Counted from the first letter of the stretch, positions 9,674 through 28,667 are shown. The stretch: 64,000 bases of DNA from Galaxea fascicularis (GCA_948470475.1 OX419347.1:1147501-1211500); one strand, 5' to 3'. The notes: generated by a model from the letters alone, not told the origin. Made by a program: numbers and translations.

Positions 9674-12600
9674 ATTTGGCACTCTCAGGAGGGAAAGGGT
9701 TAAAAGTCCTTGAAAATTGCAGTCGGTGCTGGAAAGTCCTTGAAATTTGTTGCCAATTTTATCCAACAAAGCTTCACTAGAAAGTCGGCGCACTCTCTAC
9801 TTGGAGCTTCTGATGTGGCGTTATATTGGCTTCATTTTTCCCCTCTTGGAGTCCTTGAGAAATGGAAAAATGTGTCCCCGAAAGGCCTTGAATTTTTGGT
9901 AAAAAAAAGTGTATGAACCCTGAGTGTCGATCATCCATAACGGAATACAATAATGTTTTTCATAAAATTTTTATTATGTCCTCTATTGGTTAAGTGTTGG
10001 TCTTCAGGGTTTTTAATAGCAGTTATTGTTTCTTTTCAGGAAAAATATTAAAAGATGAGGAGAAATTGTCAGAATACAAAATAGATGAAAAGGGATTTGT
10101 TGTTGTCATGGTGACAAAGGTAAACACAAAAGCTATTTGTCTGCTCACTCAGTGACTTTCTGTATATTGTGCTAAAATAATTGATTTGCTATCAAGAAAA
10201 ACAAATTATTCTGATCCGTGTGTACACACTAAGTTAAAAAGATAGACTTGCTTACCTCGTTAGAAAAATAGAAAGAACATTCTTTTTCATTCTCTGTACC
10301 AACAGTCGGCATGGTTATATTGATGATTACTGTGCCCAGTTGTCTTGAAAAGAGATACCTTGAAATCCTAGGAAAAGTAATTTATGGGCTGCATTCAAAG
10401 ATCTTAATGTAAAAGCAGGTTTCTTAAAAACTGTAAAATTTTGTTTTAGCCCAAGGCTGCCCCTACCCCAGCTGCAAGTCAACCTACAACAACACCACAG
10501 GTAAGGGGAAAATAGTACTTAAAATCTGTGCATAGAAATCTATGCTGAGAGAGTTGATGCTTGACTAAAAGTTTTGCAAGAATATCTCTGTGGTTAAATA
10601 GCCTGGATATGTTGTTTTGACATATGTCATTAAGGAGTAGATCTTTAGCAGTCACCCTGAACATAGGTGTCGGCTTAGCAGAGATAAAGACTAAAGGCTT
10701 CTTAGAGGTGGGATCTGTCAGTCATGCTTCCTGTACAATGTTGCATCAACCAAGAAAAGTGAATATTTTAGAAACTGGACATGAGAAACTTGCAAGGAAC
10801 TTTACCCTATACACTGTTCAGAGAAAAACAAATCGATACCAGCAGAGTGGAACTCCAGTTTAAGCTTGACTTGAAAAAGCTCTGTCGGCTTTAGTATGGT
10901 TATTTTAACTTATTGTGTTAAAAAAAAATTACGTCTCTGCTTACGAGACTCTGTTTACTTGCAGAAGGTTATTAGTGTAAAATCACCAGGACCACAGCTG
11001 TGTGTCCATAGAGTACTAAAGTGATGATGTCATAAAAATGAAATTGGCCTGCTTGCCAAAAATGAGTATTTGGGGACAAATCTCAGAGACAATTTGTCCC
11101 CAAATACTCATTTTTGGCAAGTAGGCCTCTTGGATATTGTTCTTTCAGAATATCCTGACAAATCCCATAATTTCAGAAATTTCATTTTTGTGACGTCATC
11201 ACTTTAGTACTCTATTTCTGGGAGGTGTTGCAAGCAGTTGTTCAATAGACCATTTTCGAGTTGTCCTAAGCCTCTGTAAGGGTAAGTGTGAAGCCTTTGA
11301 TGTGAAAATGATTTTTTTATTCTCAAGCAAACAAAACTCATTTCCACAAGAAAGGTTTTGCACTAAGCCTCATTTTAAAAGTGGGGGTTTTTGGAACTTG
11401 GAAATGGCCAATTGTATTTGGCTGAATGTTCATCATGTAGATGCATGTTACTCCCTTGAATTTTTGAATGACCAACTTGACTTCTTTCAGCCAACACCTG
11501 CAGCAGCCACAGACAGTGCATCAAGGTCTACCGATGAAAGCAAGCCTGAAAGGTATTATTGACATAGAATACAGTTTGGTCTTCATTTGAATGATCCTGA
11601 TTCTGGAGTGCTTTCAAATGTCACATTCTTGTACCCCTGCATGACATAATAAGCTTTATTATATGGAGGAGAGTGTTTTACTGGGAACTAAACCACTCGT
11701 AGATTCCATACGCCACTTCATCCGGGACCTGAGTGGTGTATTTTCGGTATGTCACCTTTGTGAGTGTCGTATCGTTCAGTGACGTCACGATTCCCGCCTT
11801 TTGCTTTTGTTGAATTGGTTTCTCGGGTCGCGTTTGTTTAGTCTCCATATAATAAAAAGAACATTACATGTTGGCGAGAAGATATGAATTTTATGTTCGA
11901 GTGGCAAGAACAATATCTAACTCGTTCGCTTTGCTCACTCGTGAGATATTGTTCTTGCCACTCGAACATAAAATTCATATCTTCTCGCCACCTTGTAATA
12001 TCCACTATGTACCATGAGAATGCAATGCAAAATGCTATCATTTTATTTGCATTAATATTGCATTATTGTCTTTTGATAAAAATATTGCTTGTAATGTTGT
12101 TTGTAGTACCGATGCAGTACCCCAACCAACAGAAGAGACTACACCTACAACAACCTCTGCAGCATCTACGTCTACTCCATCAGCAGTTGCTGGCCCAACA
12201 TTGTCCACAGCTGAGTCAGCACTTGGTGAGTGTTGACTGTGTGTGCCTCTGTTGTTCTTCCAATATGTGAAAGTGCGTTGATTTCAAAATCAGGTGAACG
12301 ATATCTTGGATAGATGTCAAGTGTCATTTACAACAACACAGAAAGACTAGCTTGAAGCTTGAATAACTGTTTTTGGGGTCAAATAATAATGCATTGTTAT
12401 AAGCTCTCTTCTAGATGTTAAATTGGTCTTTTCCTTTCTTTGTTTGTTTATCTATTTTTCAGTTACTGGTGAGGCATATGAAAACATGGTGACAGAAATT
12501 GTTTCAATGGGATTTGAGAGAGACAGGGTTGGTAACTCTCCTTTTACTATGGAACATATTTCTTTTAGAAGTTGGGGGCGGTGTAGCAGCTCTCGTAAGG

Positions 12601-15600
12601 TCTCACGAGATTGGCTTGCTACCCTTCTCGTGAACAAAAGAACAAACAACACAAACAATGGACCCTATCCCTAAAACAATAGAGAGCTGCACTATGCCTG
12701 CCAATGAAATTTAGAGTCTTATGAGAGCTGCTACAGTACCGGAAGTCGGTGGCAATCAGGGTTTAAGCCTAACTTTTCAGTTTGCTATCCTAGTGGCTGG
12801 TGCACATGTTTTGTGCTGACATTTTCACTGGTCAAAATGGCTAGTGAAGCGCAAAACCCACTAGCCAAAATGAAATTTTTACTAGCCTGCAGCTAGCTGG
12901 CTACCGTTAGCAGAGATGGAAATAAGGGAAAACAGATTGATACGTGGTTGGCAGCTAGCTTTGTCCAGTTAATGTTTTTATTTTATTCTTGTGAAATTTT
13001 ATTATATTATTTCATTTTTTCTGACAAATTTGATCGGTAATTACCAATCACCGGCCATTATTTCCATCCCTGCGTTAGTCTCAAGCCCTGATTTAAAATA
13101 ATGTTCTCTATTTAAGGTGGTCGGAGGCTAAGGTACATGTACAGCTGTAATAAGCAGTGATTGTTACAGATCTTTTTCAGTGAAGCATTGTTTGGTTGTG
13201 TTTTGTGTTGTTATAGCTGTACATTAGTAAAGGTGATCTTTTGAATATTGAAAATGGACAACTATTCCCAGTCCTCAGTACAAAGAAAAATTCCCAAAAC
13301 TCAGAGAAAAGGATGTGTGGTTTGATGGTTTTTGTGAATCAAGAATATTGCAGCCTTGTTGATACCCCTGTAAACACTGATCAGACCAGCAAAAAAAAAA
13401 AAAAAAATTAAAATAAACGTATTCTGCTTTTTTCCTTTGGGATTGCCAAGCATAACTGATTACCATTTTTTCCTGGAGTTTGGTTACAGCACAAACCAGT
13501 TGTTCATATACCCCTTCACTTTGTAGCACATACCAACATACAACATTTTTTAATACTGTGTGCTGCCAGTTTAAAGAAGGCATTCATTTTGATTTGCTTA
13601 GCTATGACTTGCACTGTAGTGTTTCACTATAGGATGGCTTTGTTTTTTGCAGGTTGAGCGAGCTTTAAGGGCAAGTTTCAACAACCCTGACAGAGCAGTG
13701 GAATATTTGATGACTGTGAGTGTACCATTCCCTTGTCTTATCTTCTGTAATGAGCTAATGCTTAATTGTCGAAACTAAACATTCCCCCCAAATTGGTGTA
13801 ATCCATATTTCCATTCTACTATATACTTTACACCCTATTTCTACTACTATTTATTATGTAATAAATAGTACAGCAAATTTGAGACCTGTGGGTAGATCCC
13901 ACTTTTTCAAAACAACATTTCTGTGATAATGTTAGGATCATCATTATTCAACTTTGCATCAGTTCCTGTTTAAGGTTCTTATTATGTTTGTGGGTGTTTA
14001 AGAAAGTCATAAGTGAATCCACAGAATGCTAGACTTCCTGAAACGACTTACAGTCTTTGTGCAAAAGTGAAGTGACTTTAGAGAGATTTCGAACCTTAAG
14101 GCCAAATTGTGATATACATGCTCCTTCTGAGAAATGCCTTTTATTATGATCCTGATGTTACTTTAGTTACAGGTATTTCATCCATGAATATACAATATAT
14201 TGCTCACGGGTTCTCAGGGGTTTCAATAAAATTTGAAGTAGGCAGCTGGTTAGAGAAAAGTAACCGACTTTACTTTAATTTAATACAAAGAATCTTTCTT
14301 TAATTACTTAAATTTAGGGGGGAAAGTAGCTGACTTCTGTAAGCGGAGTAGCCAACGCTTTTTGTCGGCCATCGGTGCTTATTGAAAGCACTGGGTTCTT
14401 ATTATTGTCTTTCTAGGGTATACCTGAAAATGTACGTGAACCCCAAGCTCCAACAGAGCAAGATCAACAGCAGGGTGGAGATGAACAGCAGGGTGGAGAG
14501 GAACAAGCACCAGCGGCATCTAGAGGTCAGCTCATTGATATAGTTATTTTGAACATTTATTACATGCTTTTTATCCCCAAATTAATGCTATTGGTTTTCA
14601 TGTTATAGCTGTGGACACTGGCTTTGAAGAAGGCTCCCAGTCACATGTATTTGTCTGTCTGTCCTTTTCTTGCAGAAGGAAATCCACTTGACTTCTTGCG
14701 CAGTCAACCCCAATTCCAGACCCTCAGAAGAATGGTTCAGCAGAACCCAGGGAATTTACCAGTATTACTCCAGCAACTAGGACAGTCAAACCCTGACCTT
14801 CTTCAGGTATACTGGTACTTGACTTCTGGCTTGCATTTCTTAAAACTTTGGAAATCATTTTGGGCCCAAGAAGATTATTTTGGGTTATACAATACAATCA
14901 GCAAACTTTTTGAGAAAACACATATTTTTTTATAATTAAACTCATCGCCAATTGACGAGCTTGGAAGCTGGTGCCTTAGAGGTTGGTGGGATCCTAAGCA
15001 ATTCAGGTGCAGCAGGAAGGTAACCATGGCAACCCTGTGAGTGGGAACCACCCCAGTGAGCAGCTGCCCACAGGCATGGCATCACGTTGAACAAAATTCA
15101 GTGGAATACTTACCATTTACCACACTTACCAACCTTAACCACTAACGGGTGAGAGGGAATGGGGCCAGAATTCGCCAGAATTCTCTCAAAGAACTAAGCA
15201 AATGCTGAATTAATCTGCAAAGATTCGCAACAGCTGATTGAATCAGCAAATATTGGCAAACAATGGTCCATGGTGTTTGTTTGAAGCCAAGCACAAGTAA
15301 ACTATCCCTGCAAATTCTATGGGTGCCCACCCCTCAGACTGCTTGCACAAATGAGCAAGACTGCTGGTGGCATTGGCTCGAGTTTAACCTTACCTAAATT
15401 GCATTTAGCCACGTTAAACACTGTCCTCCTCTCCCTCCATGCTTTGTTTTATCAGGATTCCATGTTTGGTGGTTGGTTGGTCAGTGCTTGTTTAGTAGTT
15501 AGGCTGGTTGGTGGGTTGGTTGGTTTTTTGCTCACTACTTACCCTAACAACAAATCTTGTTAATTTTCTAACCAGTGGTGAGTACAACACAATTTAGAAG

Positions 15601-16318
15601 ATACTCAATTTTGTTCTGGCTTGTCTTTTCCACAGCTAATAAGTCAACATCAAGAGGAATTCATAGCAATGTTGAATACCCCAGATTCTGGAGATTCTGG
15701 AGGTCGAGATCCAGGAGGTCAAGGAATGACAATTTCTGTGACACCCCAAGAAAAAGAGGCCATTGAAAGGGTAAATAAATGGAAAAGTTTAACTGCTATT
15801 AGTCAACGGCTTGTAATTCCCTTTTGTCAAGGCACCACCTCCATAAAACAAGCTGATCACCAGTGAGTTCGCTGTTATGATATTTATTAAGTCTTCAGCA
15901 TAATAGAAATTGCTGTCTGTAACCAAAGTTTTTGTTGCTTGATATGATCACCAAAGGTAATGTTTCCTTGTCAAGTTGGATCCACAAAAATATCAAATCA
16001 CACAAGTGTCAGTCTCAAGATCATACAACAGAACGTGAGGATGGAAAGAAAAAGAGAATTTGACCTGGGCTGGGAGGGAGGGGCGGGGAAGGTGTTACAA
16101 CTAGGCGTTACTCCATATTTTCATAATACCAAAAAAGCACATAACCCTTTTCAAAAATGCAATTAGAAGTATGTTTATTCATTTTTTTTCTTTTTATACA
16201 GCTTAAAGCTCTTGGATTCCCAGAGTCTAGAGCCGCAGAAGCCTACTTTGCCTGTGAAAAGAATGAGAATCTGGCAGCAAACTTTCTACTCAATCAAGGG
16301 TTTGAGAATGATGACTAA
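7238..16318 (+). CDS. RAD23: UV excision repair protein RAD23
   Basis: Twelve exons join to 359 aa: 7238-7303, 8771-8852, 10040-10119, 10450-10500, 11491-11552, 12107-12225, 12463-12527, 13653-13715, 14417-14525, 14676-14806, 15636-15770, 16202-16318. Domains in order: ubiquitin-like domain (1-78, starts [28 protein letters not shown]); a Pro/Thr/Ala/Ser-rich linker; UBA1 (about 155-196, [15 protein letters not shown]); an Asp/Glu/Gln linker with a duplicated [12 protein letters not shown]; the XPC-binding domain (about 233-290, [35 protein letters not shown]); UBA2 (about 315-356, [18 protein letters not shown]). This is the complete RAD23 layout and close to human RAD23A in length. The protein brings ubiquitylated proteins to the proteasome and stabilises XPC in nucleotide excision repair. 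Exon 7 ends at a weak donor (GTTGGT), supported by phase. Introns are packed with SINE and MITE copies. Confidence 0.96.
8545..8690 (-). mobile_element. tRNA-derived SINE fragment in RAD23 intron 1
   Basis: On the minus strand the sequence reads as a tRNA head: GGATGGTGCAGTGGTGAGA (A-box region), then a variant B box in CCAGGGTTTGGTTCCTGG. A unique tail follows. Borders are approximate. Confidence 0.65.
9458..9559. mobile_element. TTAA-flanked 102 bp MITE, copy 1 (RAD23 intron 2)
   Basis: The element starts CCCTTTCC and ends GGAAAGGG with TTAA on both sides (9454-9457 and 9560-9563). TTAA duplications and a CCC start fit piggyBac-type mobilisation. The internal sequence is shared with the copy at 9598-9699, with a few substitutions. 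Confidence 0.85.
9598..9699. mobile_element. TTAA-flanked 102 bp MITE, copy 2 (RAD23 intron 2)
   Basis: Same length, ends and orientation as copy 1, again with TTAA on both sides (9594-9597, 9700-9703). Only the element and its TTAA are shared; the 30 bp between copies and the outer flanks differ, so two separate insertions are more likely than tandem duplication. Confidence 0.85.
11009..11214. mobile_element. Foldback MITE, 206 bp (RAD23 intron 4)
   Basis: Termini are TAGAGTACTAAAGTGATGA and TCATCACTTTAGTACTCTA with one mismatch. Further in, AAAAATGAGTATTTGGGGAC pairs with GTCCCCAAATACTCATTTTT. The ends sit at TA dinucleotides. No coding capacity. Confidence 0.8.
11655..11856. mobile_element. 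Short element with 14 bp terminal inverted repeats (RAD23 intron 5)
   Basis: TTTATTATATGGAG (11655-11668) is the exact reverse complement of CTCCATATAATAAA (11843-11856). The inside is CG-rich and contains TGACGTCA. It lies 7 bp from the next foldback, so the two may be one composite element. Confidence 0.6.
11864..11998. mobile_element. Near-perfect foldback, 135 bp (RAD23 intron 5)
   Basis: Two arms of about 58 bases, starting TTACATGTTGGCGAGAAGA and ending CTTCTCGCCACCTTGTAA, differ at only a few positions and surround a short centre with CTCGTTCGCTTTGCTCACTC. ORFs on both strands here are by-products of the palindrome. Confidence 0.85.
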
Positions 16319-17320
16319 ACCAATGACAGTTGACGGTTTTTTATTTGGCCAGCAACACATTAGAATCAAGCTTTTTGAGATGACTTGGAATGATCTTCCC
16401 TGTACACCTTGTAATCCGTCTGGTAGATTGCTTAAAATAATTATATTAATACAATTATTATGAAAAGTGTAACAACCGTCTTAATTGTTGCAATAATGTT
16501 GTGATCACTGTGTTGATGGTTTTGTAGCCATCATAATTGTTTTTATAATTATAATAGCTGTGGTCATAATGATGTTATACTGATGGATATTGTATTATTC
16601 TTTTGTTCATTTTAAGTCTTTCAATCCAAGTCATCCACTTTATTCAGTGACCTAATGACATTATGAGGCCTTACACGAGTATCAGGCCTTCGTAGCTTAG
16701 GGTAGGTCTTCCATCAAAGTAACTGAAATGACGTCTTCTTTGTTTACAACTTGGGATGTTAAAACATCCCGGGAAACATGAAGAGGTGAAGTTGTGTTAC
16801 AGTGGGAAATCCTCCTTACATGTCCTTAGACCAAGCCAACAAAGTGACATTTAGTTTTAAAGGTGGCTGAATGTAAGAATGTCTTTTTTGGACATCAGAT
16901 AGTATTGCTGTTGAGTGTGCTACTCAAATCTTGTGACTTTGAAGGGAGAGGTCCATTTGTAGCAACTTTCATTTGGATTATTACAAAATACTTGTCGTTG
17001 TATGACAAAGCTGTTATTCCATGATTGTAACGCAACACCTATGCTGAAGCTTCATATTAATACAGTTGTCATTGTGTGACAAAGCATTTCTTGTATTACG
17101 AAACTGTCGATTTATGTTACGTAGCCATTGTTTAGGTCACCACTCAACAGTTTTCCAAGGAATTAGAATGAAGATTCGAATAACGGAGCTAAAGTGGAAA
17201 GGATTTGCCAGTTAAACAGAATAAAGCTTTCAATAGGGTTTAACACAACACCAACAGCGCACATTGTGCACAACAAAGGTGTCGTTTCAGAAGATATCAC
17301 GGGAACGTATGAACCCACAA

Positions 17321-17472
17321 TAGGCCATATTCGTATTCTCGGTATTGAACTGGATCTAGCATGAAGTAGAGGCTCTTGCAGGGGAATCTTTTCATATGTA
17401 AATGTATTCCCCCGCAAGAGCCTCCACTTCATGCTAGATCCAGTTCAATACCGAGAATACGAATATGGCCTA
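17321..17472. mobile_element. 152 bp foldback element, TAGGCC family, copy 1
   Basis: Two 66-base arms, starting TAGGCCATATTCGTATTCTC and ending with the reverse complement, differ at about three positions; the centre contains CATATG. Two further copies lie at 54486-54739 and 58345-58496. Ends fall at TA, consistent with TA duplication. Confidence 0.88.
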
Positions 17473-17645
17473 TAGGCCATTTCCGAGTTCATGTCTGCCT
17501 CCTCTTCAAAGCGAGTCTAAGTGCGAAGTTTTTGTGATGGTAATTATTCTACTTTACATACGAATGAACTCTAATTTTCATAACAAAAACTTCGCACTTA
17601 GACTCGCTTTGAAGAGGAGGCAGACATGAACTCGGAAATGGCCTA
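17473..17645. mobile_element. Second foldback element with the same TAGGCC...GGCCTA ends
   Basis: It starts TAGGCCATTTCCGAGTTC and ends GAACTCGGAAATGGCCTA, with arms of about 60 bases that include GTCTGCCTCCTCTTCAAAGC, around a 50-base centre. It begins at the base after copy 1 of the neighbouring family ends, so the two lie head to tail at adjacent TA sites. The shared terminal TAGGCCAT suggests one transposase mobilised both. Confidence 0.85.
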
Positions 17646-17729
17646 TTGAGGTTAGAGCATCGCGGGCGAGGCGCCTGCGCCCACTGTGGGTTAGGGGGAG
17701 GAGACGGCTGACATTTCAGACTAAGAATT

Positions 17730-17761
<32 letters not shown>

Positions 17762-17910
17762 CCGTTGAAGTCTTGATTTTTTTTCAGGCTTTTTTACGCA
17801 TTGGATAAATTGCGTTCACAACTGCGAGGATCATCTTTGATTCGATTTCATATCTGCAGTTCACATATGACTTATTTCGTATATGTATACAGTATCATTC
17901 ACACTGCTAA
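17646..17910 (+). mobile_element. tRNA-derived SINE with enlarged gap between A and B boxes
   Basis: A-box-like GGTTAGAGCATCG near 17650 and B box GGTCACGGGTTCAAACCCC near 17745 mark a tRNA-like head, followed by a tail with GCGTTCACAACTGCGAGGA that I recognise from cnidarian SINEs. The boxes are about 90 bases apart, more than in a tRNA. The gap holds a 36-base segment (17686-17721) found inverted at 27741-27776. Confidence 0.65.
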
Positions 17911-19552
17911 ATCTCTTAGAATTTGTTTTTCGCCTTTTACCCTCTTAGAACTTCCCACGAAGCAGGTATGGATACTGCTGTGCTCTTTGTGTTATCCAGA
18001 AAGGGACTGCAAGCAGTCTAGTCCCCAATAGTGGTTACGGTTTAAAACCGGTAACTAAGTTTTGCGTACATCATAGGTTTACCAGATGTAGAGCTGACGC
18101 TCGTTTGTCGAAACTTGCGCAGTCGAAATGTACTCCGAAAATTGGAACCGGACAATTGATTTGACTGGCATAAAAAATCTCTGTTTTTTTATCAGCACAA
18201 GAAAACTAACGCTCTTTAGAAGGGTTTTCAAGTGGCAAGGGGGGCATGATAACACGAAGAATTGAACCATGCATTACTGAACATACGAAGGTACTAGTAT
18301 TCGCACATAAAACTAATACACTACATGAGAAACCTAATAATCCACTAAGTAAAATATACAAAATATAAGGAATAATGACCATAATAGTCACAGAAGTAAA
18401 GACGTTACTTGCTTCGCTTTCATTTGGGACGTGGCTTCTTACAAATCCAACATTGCGACTTTCTTGACTGTCAATTTTTTCGCGCCTGCGCAAATATGCC
18501 GGAAGTGAGCTTTATTGAAAACAACGACGAAGAATGAAGGGCATTTTTAGACTCGGAGTTTCCAGAGAAACTTCTCGAATCTCTGTCATTCTAGTTTAGT
18601 CTTTCAATTGTGTTTTGTGGTTTTGAACCTCTAACATTATCGGTCTCTTGATTGGCATCCTTTTCGTCTTCAGATAGTCCAGGTTAAAATTTGGAAGGTC
18701 AGTCGGCAATAGAGATGTCAGTTTGATGTTGCTGGTTTTATTTAGACGTTTTGATTGCTTTCGCCTATAATTGCGTTTCAATTCTTATCCGCACTGTTAC
18801 GGACCGCGAATTGACCAATCAAACAGCGAGGAAGAACTTGACCATTGAATAAAAATGTTTGTCAGATTTGGTAACTTATTAAGATTTCCAAATTCTCGCG
18901 ATCACGTCTGTTGTGTCCCACATTGTATATGGAGTATAAAATTATGTTTGCTTATTTATCCATTTTGCGACTCGATATTAGGGTACTCGAACCGTCAAAC
19001 CGAAACTGAAAAACTTCAGTTGTTTAGTGATCATGGAAATGAGAGCAATACACTTATGTTCTCTTCCGAAACGCTATCCACTCGTGAAATCCCAAATTTA
19101 AGTGAAAACACTTTCCCACCCACTTCTGCACTTACTGTGGAACATGAAACAGGCACAGAACAGAACCTCAACTTTCCCCTTCAACTTACAAGGGAGAAGC
19201 CCTGGTAACGGGGTTGGAGGTTGAAGCCACCCCAGGCAATCTGGGACTAGCAATCACAGATCAAATCAAAGAATTCATTAATAAAACTTTATTCCCTCTC
19301 GTTTTGCTTTTAGTCGTAAGTTGCTTTGAGACTGCCTCTAAAATCTTAGATGATTAATCCACGTACATTTCACATAAAATAGAACTAATATCTTTGATGG
19401 ACGTCGATTTTTTCTTATTCTGTGCGTTATGAAATAACCTCAAAGGGAATTCATAAATATATAAACAAAGTTATTCATTCGATGTCAAGTTTCTGTATCA
19501 TTTCAGTTACTTTAATACGACTGTTAATGATTGGTTCTATTCACATTTTGAG

Positions 19553-26523
<6,971 letters not shown>

Positions 26524-27740
26524 TTTAACTCATCAAACCTCACTCCAAAAACAGATTTTAGTTGTGCGCTCCCAAGAGAACAGAACTATGTTTTAAGCAT
26601 GTTTTCCCAACGAACTGTCAGGATACCTGCTAATACTATGCTCTGATTGGTCGGTTGCGATTGCACGTTCAACCGTCATTGTGTGATGCGAGTGCACATG
26701 TTTTGCGCGCGCTATCTGACTGCGCTACACCCACAGTTGAATTCAGCGGTTACGCAATCAAGTGTCTGGCATCAGCAAGGTGAAAAAAATTCACTGCGTG
26801 TGATGTTTTTTGGGGTAAAAATTTGGGTGATTTATTTTTGTTTCATTGGAACGTTCCTGTATAAATTTATCACTCGAGGATCACTCATAAGTTCAGTATT
26901 TTAATTTCGTTGGACACACCCTGTTAAAAACACACTTGGAGACAACCTGCGGTGTAATGCATCAGCACTCTTATAGTTAGTGCTGCACGTGCTCAAGGAA
27001 TTTAATTGGTATTTGTATTACAAACTTGCTTCCAAAGTTAAAACCAGCCAGGAGAATTTGATGTTAACACGCATAGTTCAAATGCAGTTGATAGGGTCTT
27101 CCCCAAGCGAATTTCCATGAACTTTGGAATTTTTCTCATTTGAGGCTCTATTCCCCACCCCTACACACAAAGGCAAAGATCCAGAGTAGACTTGGCTAGC
27201 AGTTCCTTTCTTCCCCTGTTCCGTAGTGCGCATAATCTCCCTCAGCTCGCGCCAGGCCACAAGAGAAAAGTAATGAATTACTCGCAGTCGAGGTGCTGAG
27301 ACAAAACGCTTTGATTTATGAAGATGTTGGAGTGTATGTTTTGGCATTATTTCTAAAATTTATAAAAATCTTTTTCGTAAAGTGTTCGCTGAATAGATCG
27401 ACATTCTACTCGTGGAATGTTTGACCAGCGTCTAAAACGCTTCTGAAGACGTGAGCGAGATCTGCTGATAACTAGATACGTTTTACGCCCTTATAGCCCA
27501 GGGATAAGACCTTTTCAAAAACGGACTCCCTATCCCTCTAGCTAGTTAGAGGGATTGACTTTATCCCGCGGGAATCGCCTGAAGGAGGTGACAATGATAC
27601 GCATTCAGCTGCAGTTAATTTCAAGTTGTTTAATGCTTAGTTATTATCCTCAACACAAAGACAAGAGATGTGAGAATATCTGGCAAAATGTTAGCTCATC
27701 TATACTGCATCTGTAAAGTTTTAGGACAGCTTGCAATGTA

Positions 27741-27776
27741 GTCTGAAATGTCAGCCGTCTCCTCCCCCTAACCCAC
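27741..27776 (-). repeat. 36-base copy of the 17.7 kb SINE segment, inverted
   Basis: The sequence from GTCTGAAATGTCAGCCGTCT to the end is the exact reverse complement of 17686-17721. Exact identity over 36 bases about 10 kb apart shows a dispersed repeat family member or fragment. Confidence 0.8.
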
Positions 27777-28610
27777 GAAGGGGGTGGGGGGTGGGGGTGG
27801 GCAATGTAGTTGTTCACATGCGTACTACATTTTACGCTGTTACAGGCTCTCAGGGTAGAATGAGCTGGCGAAACACGTTGAGATGAGGAAGGAACAAAAA
27901 AGAACCTGTACCCATTCCCTCTCCTAACTCCGCCTGATCTGCATCTCGTTTAATCTTGCCCCAAGTTTTTAAGACCCTAGAACAGGCTGGGTATGCACGG
28001 TCAACTTAATTGGGGACGAGACCCCACTGTCCCCCTTAGAGAACAGATGTCAAAGAGAAACGGGAGAAACTGTTGACCACGAGCGGCTGATGGGCTCTGC
28101 TTTACAGTCTGCAATCTGCCTCGCATGAAAAAGGGTGGAGAACAGTTAACCATTGACTAGTTGGGAGTATTTAAAACGCGTGCCAGCAATTTATTGGATG
28201 GCGCATGCTTTAGAACGCCTTGTTTCATCCATTCAGTTACCAAAACAAAACGTTCAAATGACATAATTCATCAGAAAGATTTTCAGCTGTCACAGTATTG
28301 TAGTATACCGGTGACAAGGGAGAACCAATATATATAAACAGTTGGCAGGGATTTTGACACCTTTTTGCCGTGAAATTTCTTAATCCCCTTGGCAGGAGTC
28401 TCGAGAACGATGAAAAAAAAATTAATAGAATTTAGTTTAAAGAATGGTTCGGAGAATCGAAGAAATTGCTACTCGATGGTTCGAATTTTGCAAAGTTTTC
28501 CTATTTTCAGGGTCACAGTTGATGACCCAGCTGAGACTCAAGTCAAGATCAGCGGAAGGAAGAGGAAACTGAAGTAAGAACAATATCGAACATGTGGTAT
28601 CGAAACTTAC

Positions 28611-28667
28611 CTTTGAAGCCCTGTCTGCTTCACTTGCACTGTCATTCGTGTCAATTCCCGAATCCAT
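28611..28667 (-). other. Possible orphan first coding exon
   Basis: From ATG 28667-28665 the minus strand reads MDSGIDTNDSASEADRASK and stops at a consensus donor (AAAG followed by GTAAGT). The composition looks protein-like, and DSGIDT resembles a phosphodegron core. No following exon could be found; splicing to PLK exon 2 is phase-compatible but would break the glycine loop. Confidence 0.25.

Larger units (their letters stand above)
16319..19552. other. Gene-poor, repeat-rich interval between RAD23 and PLK
   Basis: RAD23 3' UTR, then two abutting foldback elements (17321-17645), a SINE (17646-17910), and about 1.6 kb of unassigned sequence. A CG-rich patch at 18475-18510 contains GCCTGCGCAA and CCGGAAGT, words typical of NRF1 and ETS promoter sites, but no convincing gene starts from it. 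ORFs at 18206-18493 and 18855-19208 have no recognisable domain. A minus-strand poly(A) signal (TTTATT on the plus strand) at 19288-19293 probably serves PLK. Confidence 0.55.

Noticed and set aside
11884..12270. 128 aa ORF
   Set aside because: Its first half is the foldback palindrome, and the rest overlaps RAD23 exon 6 in the wrong frame.
17163..17432. 89 aa minus-strand ORF, with a lookalike at 54508-54699
   Set aside because: Both are read-through of the TAGGCC foldback arms; the similarity reflects the repeat, not a gene family.
18206..18493. 95 aa minus-strand ORF with a hydrophobic stretch next to an NRF1/ETS-like promoter patch
   Set aside because: It has no ATG at its start, no homology I recognise, and hydrophobic runs arise easily in AT-rich DNA.
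18855..19208. 117 aa plus-strand ORF from an ATG
   Set aside because: No domain or splice context supports it. The C-terminal half is mildly protein-like, so transcript data could revive it.
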